Shown here in pieces: positions 15,475-20,946 of a stretch of 20,946 bases of DNA. The DNA is taken from contig DLKG01000065.1 in the NCBI GenBank assembly GCA_002490315.1, positions 20,641 to 41,586 on the forward strand, read 5' to 3'. The stretch is from Prevotella sp. UBA7594. Lineage in GTDB: Bacteria; Bacteroidota; Bacteroidia; Bacteroidales; Bacteroidaceae. The notes under the pieces are model-generated. The model worked only from the letters and a program-made list of their open reading frames with translations. It searched no databases and had not been told where the DNA came from. The translations under genes and the position numbers were made by a program. Each line of letters begins with the position of its first letter. Position 1 is the stretch's first letter.

Positions 15475-17019
15475 TTACTTCACGATTACCTCCATTGAGC
15501 CATTGAGCTTTCTCGTTATGCCGTCGGGTCCTACAGCCGTTATGCGCGAGATGTAGAAGCGTTTGCCACGCGATAGTTTGCGGAACGTTTCGCGCTGTCG
15601 CTCGGAGAAGTTGGCTCCTGCCGACGCCATTGGCACAGCGTTGCCCATATTGTCGAAGAACACCGTCTCGAAGCTCGTCACCTTGAACTGTATGTCGAGG
15701 ATGCCGTCGTCGATGGCTGCCTTTATGCCAGGAGCTGCCATGATGGACGCCTTGGCGAGTCCGCCGCCACGGAAGCGGTCGGTGCCGATTTGCATGTAAG
15801 CGGCGGGGTCGGGGAGTTTGCGCACGTGGAACGTGAACTTGCCCATCTGTCGCGACTTGCCGTTGGCGTTGGAGGCTACGTTAATAGTGACGTCGTGGCC
15901 TACAGCCGACGGGCGTGCTATGTACCTGCCCATGCCGATGCTGCGGAACGATCCGCCCGACATCGACGCCGAGACGGCATTGAGCGGCACGCCGGGGATG
16001 CTGACGCTGATGGGGTTGTCGTAGCCAGCGTAGAGAACATTCATGAGGTCGGCAGACACCGTTGCACTCGGGGCGACGACGGTGTACTTTTGTGTGAAGT
16101 CGCGGCGTATGACATTGCCTGCTCCGTCGCGCATGGTGATGTATCCGCCGAACTGATGTTCGCCGACTCCGCCAGCCGTGAAGCGGTAGAGTCCGTTGCT
16201 GATGCGCTGTCCGCCGACGTATATCTCAGGCTGCTGCGTCGTGTCGACGGCAGCCATGACAATCTGCGCTGAGAACTGGTCGCCGCTGATAACCGTGCGC
16301 GACTCCGGGATGACGAACGCCGAGAGCTTGTTGACGCGTATGTCCTTCATGTCGATGTTGCTGACAAGCGTATGGAGCACCTCGCCTTCAGCGTAGCGCA
16401 CGTCGCTCTGCAATTTGGAAAGCAGCGTAACAGCGCCTGCCACAGGCATATCCTCGAACATGTACTCCTGCCAGTTCTTGCCCATTGTGTGGGCGTTGCG
16501 AGGGAGTTTCGTCGTGAGGTTGCTCTCGATGATTGAGCGCTGATGAGGGTCAGTCACCATCTTGAGGATGCGCTCGCGGAAGGAGTTGATGGCGTTGAAG
16601 AGCTTGCGTCCCTGCCCAGTGCCGGGAGCGAGCATCACGTGGCTCGCCGCCTCAAGGTTGTCCTTGCTTTTTATGTCGTTGAGATTGGCGTCCTTGCCGT
16701 CGGCCTCTCGCACAATTTGTTCCTTCAGGCTCTGCGCGAAGTTGTAGAGCGAGTCGCTCATGCGCTTCACAGCTGTCGCCTTGTCGAACCACTCCTTCAC
16801 CTTCTGCGGATTGGCCTTCATCTGTTCGGCGAAATTGCCGTAGAGTGCCTCGTTCTCCTTGGAAGAGTTTGCCGTGGTGCGGTTGAGGCTCTCCTCGACA
16901 ATCGAGAATCCGTTGAGCACCTCGGAGGAGATGTTCAGGGCAAGCATCGCCATGAGCACCACATACATGAGGTTGATCATCTTTTGGCGAGGAGAAACCG
17001 GTCTTTTCTTTATTGCCAT
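15475..17019 (-). CDS. gldM: Type IX secretion motor protein GldM/PorM
   Basis: A 514-residue inner-membrane protein with one N-terminal helix and a long periplasmic part that contacts the GldK-GldN ring. The start is set at MAIKKRPVSPRQ; upstream codons (to 17079) only translate the octamer repeat array. The PRQKMINLMYVVLMAMLALN segment is the family signature; Arg11 probably corresponds to the Arg that faces the GldL proton-channel Glu in Flavobacterium. Four periplasmic domains follow, as in structurally studied homologues. With GldL it forms the proton-driven rotary motor (GldL5:GldM2). It lies 104 bp after gldL, a gap filled by inverted octamer arrays. Confidence 0.95.
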   Translation of the reverse strand: MAIKKRPVSPRQKMINLMYVVLMAMLALNISSEVLNGFSIVEESLNRTTANSSKENEALYGNFAEQMKANPQKVKEWFDKATAVKRMSDSLYNFAQSLKEQIVREADGKDANLNDIKSKDNLEAASHVMLAPGTGQGRKLFNAINSFRERILKMVTDPHQRSIIESNLTTKLPRNAHTMGKNWQEYMFEDMPVAGAVTLLSKLQSDVRYAEGEVLHTLVSNIDMKDIRVNKLSAFVIPESRTVISGDQFSAQIVMAAVDTTQQPEIYVGGQRISNGLYRFTAGGVGEHQFGGYITMRDGAGNVIRRDFTQKYTVVAPSATVSADLMNVLYAGYDNPISVSIPGVPLNAVSASMSGGSFRSIGMGRYIARPSAVGHDVTINVASNANGKSRQMGKFTFHVRKLPDPAAYMQIGTDRFRGGGLAKASIMAAPGIKAAIDDGILDIQFKVTSFETVFFDNMGNAVPMASAGANFSERQRETFRKLSRGKRFYISRITAVGPDGITRKLNGSMEVIVK

Positions 17020-17031
17020 AATTGTTCTTTT

Positions 17032-17125
17032 AAGTTGACGAGTTGACGAGTTGACAAGTTGACGAGTTGTATGTAACAAGCAGCTTCTGCACTTGTCTAC
17101 TTGTCAACTGGTCTGCTTGTCAACT
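17032..17125. repeat. Opposed octamer arrays forming a potential hairpin between gldL and gldM
   Basis: The left array has four full AGTTGACG-type octamers plus part of a fifth (starts 17033, 17041, 17049, 17057, 17065). The right array has four octamers of the complementary sense (ACTTGTCT, ACTTGTCA, ACTGGTCT, GCTTGTCA, 17091-17122). They are separated by 21 nt, and the right one abuts the gldL stop codon (17124-17126). In mRNA the arms can pair in several registers, giving an imperfect stem of up to about 30 bp between two motor genes. Confidence 0.85.
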
Positions 17126-18038
17126 ACTTCTGCAAATTCATATTCACGGTCATCGCCTCAATCATACGCGCATAGATGCTGTTGAGCTGTTCAATCTGCT
17201 GCGCCATCTTGCGGCTTTGGTCGTTGATTTGGTCGATGGTGCCAATCTGCTGGCTGGCACCCTTAAGCTGCATCTCGTACACCTTGCAGATACCCGTGAG
17301 CGTGCGGTTGAGATTTTCCATCTCCTCGCTGTCGCGCGTGAGGCGTGTCGACTGCTCCGACACTTTCTGCAGAGTTTCCGTGAGGCTCTTGAGCTGCTCG
17401 AGGTAAGCCGACTGTGCGTCGGCGAGTTGCGCCGCCACCTCGTGGCTTGCCGCAAGGTCGGCAGCCGCCGTAGCCACCTGCGCTGTTGCGATGCCCATGC
17501 CGACTGCGTTGCCCACGCTGGCAGTGCCCGGCTGCGCCTGTACGGTTGCGCCTCCGGCTTGCATCTGTGCCCCCTCTGCGGGAGCCGTCTGCGCGTTTGA
17601 CGCGGGAGCGTTGCCCATGTTCGTTCCGCTGCCAGCTCCGCCACCTATTATAATAGTGCCTCCACCTGCAGCCATGCCAGTGCCTGCATTTCCGCCGGCA
17701 TGTGGCGTGCCCTCATGCTCAGCGTTGTATTCAGCCTCTGCCTCAATCTCCTCGCGGTCGATCTCCTCCTCATCGATATGAGTAGGCAAGTCCTTGCCTT
17801 CCTGCGTCTTGTCGAACGGACGGTCGAATGCCGAGAGGAAGAACACGAACACCTCCGTGCCCATGCCCGCGAAAAGCATCACGTTGGCACCGGGAAGGTG
17901 GGTTAGTTTGAAGAGTGTACCGAGGATTACGACCGATGCGCCCCAACTGTAAGCATAGTTGAGGAACGTTTGTCCTGGGACGCTATCCATCCACTTCTGC
18001 AGATGATAGACTATGTTGAATTTGCTGTAAACTGTCAT
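17124..18038 (-). CDS. gldL: Type IX secretion motor protein GldL/PorL
   Basis: A 304-residue inner-membrane protein, the stator-like half of the type IX motor. Two transmembrane helices (about 28-46 and 52-71) are joined by a short loop. Glu62 in the second helix (GTEVFVFFL) probably corresponds to the essential proton-channel Glu of Flavobacterium GldL. An acidic segment (DEEEIDREEIEAEAE, 89-103) follows, then a Gly/Ala/Gln-rich low-complexity stretch of about 90 residues (107-200), and a C-terminal coiled coil (about 205-300). The low-complexity linker is the unusual part. It lies between gldK (105-bp gap) and gldM. Confidence 0.94.
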   Translation of the reverse strand: MTVYSKFNIVYHLQKWMDSVPGQTFLNYAYSWGASVVILGTLFKLTHLPGANVMLFAGMGTEVFVFFLSAFDRPFDKTQEGKDLPTHIDEEEIDREEIEAEAEYNAEHEGTPHAGGNAGTGMAAGGGTIIIGGGAGSGTNMGNAPASNAQTAPAEGAQMQAGGATVQAQPGTASVGNAVGMGIATAQVATAAADLAASHEVAAQLADAQSAYLEQLKSLTETLQKVSEQSTRLTRDSEEMENLNRTLTGICKVYEMQLKGASQQIGTIDQINDQSRKMAQQIEQLNSIYARMIEAMTVNMNLQK

Positions 18039-18109
18039 TTTCCTTTTGTTTTTTTTATAAGCCTTTTTGAGTCGTCATTGACCTTGCCAAGCCTTCTTGC
18101 GCCTTGATG

Positions 18110-18123
18110 CCAGGCAGTCCTGG
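18110..18123. repeat. Small intercistronic hairpin between gldK and gldL
   Basis: CCAGG (18110-18114) and CCTGG (18119-18123) flank a CAGT loop in the 105-bp gap between gldK and gldL. The stem is only 5 bp and has no T run, so it is not a convincing terminator. Confidence 0.35.
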
Positions 18124-18143
18124 GCTATAGCTTCTTGTTCACA

Positions 18144-19601
18144 TTACTTTCCTTTCTTTCCCTTTCCCTTTGCGCTCGACGTGTTTGCCAAGCTACGCAC
18201 GCAGCGGAAGCCGATGTAGCAGCGCGGCTGGTTCTGATATTCCCATGTGCGCCAAGCCGAGCGTATGAACGACTCCGGATCCTTCCATGAGCCTCCGCGC
18301 ACGCTTTTCTTCTTTAGTCTGTAGGGATCTTCTTTAGCGGCGTTGTATTCGAGAGTAGGGTTGAGGTCGTTCATCGCCTCCACGCCCGCCTCGGTGTAGA
18401 CGGTGCTGGTCCATTCCGCCACGTTGCCCGCCATGTCGTAAAGTCCGTTGGAGTTGGCACTGTAGATGCCCACCTTCGACGTGATGAGATTGCCATCCTT
18501 CGTGTAGTTGCCGCGGTCGGGCTTGAAGTTGGCGAAGAAGCATCCGTCACCGCTCTTCACGCTCTTGTCTTCCCAAGGGAATTCAGTGCCGCTCTTTCCG
18601 CGTGCCGCATATTCCCACTCTGCCTCTGTCGGCAGACGATAGCGCTGCACGTAGCGTGCCTCCGGACCGAGTCCGCGCAACAGATAGTCTGTGCGCCAGG
18701 CGCAGAACGCGTTGGCCTGCTCCCATGTGACGCCCACTACGGGATAATCGTTGTAGGCAGGATTGGAGAAATAATTGCGCAGATACGTCTCGTTCTCAGC
18801 GTTCTGGAAGTCGTTTATCCAGCACGTCGTGTCGGGGTAGACGTTGACGATGTACGTGTTGAGGAAGTCCCACGGACCGCTAAGCTGTCGGTTGATGGTT
18901 TCGCGCACGATGCGTCCCTCGTCGTCGATGTAAGCCGTGTCCTTGGAGATCATCACCACCTCGTCGGGGTTCACGGGCTTGTCCGTATTCAGATTGCGCT
19001 CCTCAGGGTTGAGGCGGTTGCGCCGAAGGGCAGCTGCCGTGTAGTCGTAGACCTCGTAGCGGTAGTTGAGCTGTCGGTAGTCGAGCATCTTCTCGCCCGT
19101 GATAGGGTTGCGTGTGTAGACGCTCTCGATGGCACGCTGCTCGTCCTCGTTGGGCTTGCGTGGCAGCGCCTTCTTCCAGTTGAGATGTGGAGGCACGGGG
19201 TCGCCGTTCTTGTCTTCAGTAATCATGTAGGTCTCGTCGCCGCCATACTGCGGGTCGGCGAGTCGCGTGCGTATGATGCTGTCGCGCACCCATGTCACGA
19301 ACTGCTTGTACTCCGAATTTGTAACTTCCGTCTCGTCCATCCAAAATCCGTCAACCGAGACGTCCTTCACGGGCGTCTGCTTGCCCCACAGGCTGTCTTG
19401 CTTCTCAAGACCCATGCGCAGATAGCCTCTCCCGATGCGCACCATGCCGTAGGGTGCCGGCTCAGTGAAAGAGCGACCACTGACGCCAACCACCTCTCCG
19501 CCGCGGCCTGCCGATGAGGCTGCCTTGCTGCCGAAGCATCCGGAGAGGAGCATCGTGAGGGCGAGAAGCCCGAGTGACAATATGCTTTTTCTTGTTTTCA
19601 T
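18144..19601 (-). CDS. gldK: Type IX secretion lipoprotein GldK/PorK
   Basis: A 485-residue outer-membrane lipoprotein of the periplasmic GldK-GldN ring. The signal peptide MKTRKSILSLGLLALTMLLSGC has lipobox LSGC with Cys22. From about residue 50 to the end it has the formylglycine-generating-enzyme (sulfatase-modifying factor) fold used structurally in this family: DGFWMDETEVTNSEYKQF, PVVGVTWEQANAFCAW, RLPTEAEWEYAARG, YDMAGNVAEWTS, VRGGSW and CYIGFRCVR. An acidic/basic insertion in the middle is typical of GldK. The C-terminal KGKGKKGK tail is basic. It is downstream of porP (92-bp gap) and upstream of gldL. Confidence 0.95.
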   Translation of the reverse strand: MKTRKSILSLGLLALTMLLSGCFGSKAASSAGRGGEVVGVSGRSFTEPAPYGMVRIGRGYLRMGLEKQDSLWGKQTPVKDVSVDGFWMDETEVTNSEYKQFVTWVRDSIIRTRLADPQYGGDETYMITEDKNGDPVPPHLNWKKALPRKPNEDEQRAIESVYTRNPITGEKMLDYRQLNYRYEVYDYTAAALRRNRLNPEERNLNTDKPVNPDEVVMISKDTAYIDDEGRIVRETINRQLSGPWDFLNTYIVNVYPDTTCWINDFQNAENETYLRNYFSNPAYNDYPVVGVTWEQANAFCAWRTDYLLRGLGPEARYVQRYRLPTEAEWEYAARGKSGTEFPWEDKSVKSGDGCFFANFKPDRGNYTKDGNLITSKVGIYSANSNGLYDMAGNVAEWTSTVYTEAGVEAMNDLNPTLEYNAAKEDPYRLKKKSVRGGSWKDPESFIRSAWRTWEYQNQPRCYIGFRCVRSLANTSSAKGKGKKGK

Positions 19602-19693
19602 CTATATAATAATGTTTTTATTTTGTTTCTTAATCTATAATCCTTGCCTTTTGACACACTCCAAGCCTGCCTCTTTCTTTAAACATTTGGCAA

Positions 19694-20635
19694 TTAGAGT
19701 GTTCTGACGCTTTTGTGCAAGTTGCGTCCCTTCTTCTGCAGATTGAGATCCATCTGATAGCCGACGAACAGTTCATGACTGCCGTTGCCGGGATTGATGG
19801 CAGAGGTGTACATCTCGTAGGAGTAGCCAAGTACGATGCCGTGGAAGCGTCCTCCGATGAGCACCGTGGCAGAGATGGTGGGGGCGTAGCTAACGCCGAG
19901 ATACATCATCTTCTTGTCGTTGGTGTAGGTGAGTCGTCCTGTAATGTCGCCGCGATAGCCGGAGCCGTCTGAGCGTACAAGGAAGGATGGCTGTATTGTA
20001 AGAAACGGGTTTCGGAGCCGAATATTGCCTCCTCCCGTCAGATAATACGTGGCGTCCACCTGCAGCTCGTTGGTCTGTCCAAGCTTTACGAGCGGCGAGT
20101 TGATGTGCTGTGCCGATACGCCGAGGTACCAGTTGCGCTGCGTGTAGTAGAGTCCGACGCCGAGGTCGAGCGAGTTGCCGTCTACCTTCGATGAGGAGAA
20201 GGCTGGGTCGTTGGAGTCCTCAAGGTCGAGCTTGGAGCCGTCAAAGCTCTCGCTGAGCAAACCGGCGGAAATGCCGGTGGAGAGCTGTCCGCCGAAGAGC
20301 TTGAACTTGAAGGCGTACTGCAGGGCGAGACGCTTGTGGGAGAAGAGTCCGAGCTGGTCGTTCATAAACTGGATTCCGGCGCCGTGAAACTGCTTGAGAA
20401 ACAGAAACTGCATGTCTGCCCCAGCGTACATTGTCTGCGGATTGCGCTTGAAGCCCGACAAGTCCATGGCGTAGGCGGCTGCAATGTTCAGCTTCTGCTG
20501 CTTGCCGACGGCTGCCGCGTTGAACGACGGTTCCATGTCGAAATAATGACTGAAGGACACGTCGTACTGCGCGTGGCTCCGTAAGGAGACAAGCGTCAAG
20601 ACTGTCAATATTATTATACATTCGCGTTTAAACAC
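19694..20635 (-). CDS. porP: PorP/SprF family type IX secretion outer-membrane protein
   Basis: A 313-residue beta-barrel of the PorP/SprF family, first gene of the porPKLMN cluster. The signal peptide (MFKRECIIILTVLTLVSL, cleavage after SHA) is followed by QYDVSFSHYFDMEPSFNAAAVG, a family signature in which FNAAAVG replaces the usual FNPA. The rest is strand-like (GAGIQFMNDQLGLFS, LDLGVGLYYTQRNWYLGVSAQHIN, LGYSYEMYT). In P. gingivalis PorP associates with the PorK-PorN ring and PorE. The only plausible in-frame start is GTG at 20635, since no in-frame ATG precedes the signal peptide. No TAnnTTTG box is visible just upstream, so an ECF-sigma promoter or a more distant start is possible. Confidence 0.92.
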   Translation of the reverse strand: MFKRECIIILTVLTLVSLRSHAQYDVSFSHYFDMEPSFNAAAVGKQQKLNIAAAYAMDLSGFKRNPQTMYAGADMQFLFLKQFHGAGIQFMNDQLGLFSHKRLALQYAFKFKLFGGQLSTGISAGLLSESFDGSKLDLEDSNDPAFSSSKVDGNSLDLGVGLYYTQRNWYLGVSAQHINSPLVKLGQTNELQVDATYYLTGGGNIRLRNPFLTIQPSFLVRSDGSGYRGDITGRLTYTNDKKMMYLGVSYAPTISATVLIGGRFHGIVLGYSYEMYTSAINPGNGSHELFVGYQMDLNLQKKGRNLHKSVRTL

Positions 20636-20682
20636 GTATGTATAACGTGAGAAAACGGGTTTTATTGTAGAGGGAGGAGAAA

Positions 20683-20721
20683 AAAGTTTAGAATAAATCT
20701 GTAGGGGTGTGCCTAAACTTT
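20683..20721. repeat. Inverted repeat upstream of porP
   Basis: AAAGTTTAG (20683-20691) and CTAAACTTT (20713-20721) are perfectly complementary around 21 nt. On the minus strand the stem is followed by T residues (CTAAACTTTTTTC), which resembles a weak terminator or attenuator in the porP leader, 48-86 bp upstream of its start. It could also be an operator. Confidence 0.5.
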
Positions 20722-20724
20722 CAT

Positions 20725-20946
20725 AACTGGGAGAGGGGGCGCCCCCGCCCCCGACAATGCAATAGACATCCCAATAACGATGGAATAAATCTTTTTCTTT
20801 TGTCGGGGGCGAGGGCGCCCCCTCTCCCAGTTATTTTTTGTCGGGGGCGAGGGCGCCCCCTCTCCCAGTTAGGGCCGTGACGTTCCTTCTCCCAGTTGTC
20901 AATGTCGGGGGCGAGGGCGCCCCCTCTCCCAGTTAGGGCGGTGACG
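20725..20946. repeat. Cluster of four 32-bp GC-rich palindromic REP-like repeats
   Basis: Copies at 20725-20756 (inverted), 20801-20832, 20839-20870 and 20903-20934 share the core GTCGGGGGCGAGGGCGCCC and end CTCTCCCAGTT. The first copy differs at one base. Copies one and two face each other across 44 nt and can form a long hairpin. Copies three and four repeat with period 64 bp, each followed by AGGGCSGTGACG (S = C or G), with a partial CTCCCAGTT between them. The array reaches the window edge and may continue. The rest of 20636-20946 holds the inverted repeat at 20683 and no gene. Confidence 0.88.

Noticed and set aside
17020..17079. N-terminal extension of GldM
   Set aside because: It translates the octamer repeats (LVNSSTRQL-type peptide) and would hide the conserved N-terminus.
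20725..20946. CRISPR-like array
   Set aside because: Repeats are near-palindromic, spacing is irregular (about 6-44 nt), one copy is inverted and no cas gene is nearby; REP-like elements fit better.

Overview
The window looks like a chromosomal segment of a Bacteroidales bacterium, most likely Prevotella or a close relative. The evidence is a complete type IX secretion core (PorP-GldK-GldL-GldM-GldN), the Bacteroidetes promoter signature TAnnTTTG upstream of several genes, A-rich rather than Shine-Dalgarno-like start regions, a gltX-waaA pair, and GC-rich REP-like intergenic hairpins. It has no IS element, tRNA, rRNA or CRISPR array that I can see. Genus assignment is inference.

Layout. 1-167 is intergenic with a long inverted repeat. 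168-2343 (minus) holds a glycine-zipper lipoprotein with an EF-hand-like loop, downstream of a secreted GH27 alpha-galactosidase. 2494-3270 (plus) is a CutC-family protein whose stop codon overlaps that of the convergent waaA (Kdo transferase). waaA follows gltX (glutamyl-tRNA synthetase) on the minus strand. 6151-8202 (plus) is a PgpH-type 7TM-HD phosphodiesterase, divergent from gltX and ended by a hairpin terminator. 8666-10231 (plus) is a FadL/OmpP1-family outer-membrane transporter. 11097-13373 (minus) is priA. 13719-20635 (minus) is porP-gldK-gldL-gldM-gldN followed by a small outer-membrane beta-barrel gene.

The 10.2-11.1 kb gap is the most unusual part. On the minus strand it has a well-formed Bacteroidetes promoter (TTG-N20-TACCTTTG). 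About 330 nt of strongly C-depleted leader follows, AUG-free until a two-codon uORF next to the start of a 25-codon hydrophobic peptide gene. Hairpins downstream of that gene could terminate the transcript. I do not recognise this unit and consider it the best candidate for something undescribed.

The type IX locus is also decorated with repeats. A cluster of 32-bp GC-rich palindromic repeats lies upstream of porP. Octamer arrays in opposite orientations face each other between gldL and gldM and could form a hairpin in the mRNA. A related octamer array and another REP-like hairpin lie after the last gene. The PorKLMNP products form the envelope-spanning trans-envelope complex: GldL/GldM is the inner-membrane proton-driven motor, GldK/GldN the periplasmic ring at the outer membrane, and PorP an outer-membrane partner. 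Function assignments are from family recognition and visible motifs; no searches were run.
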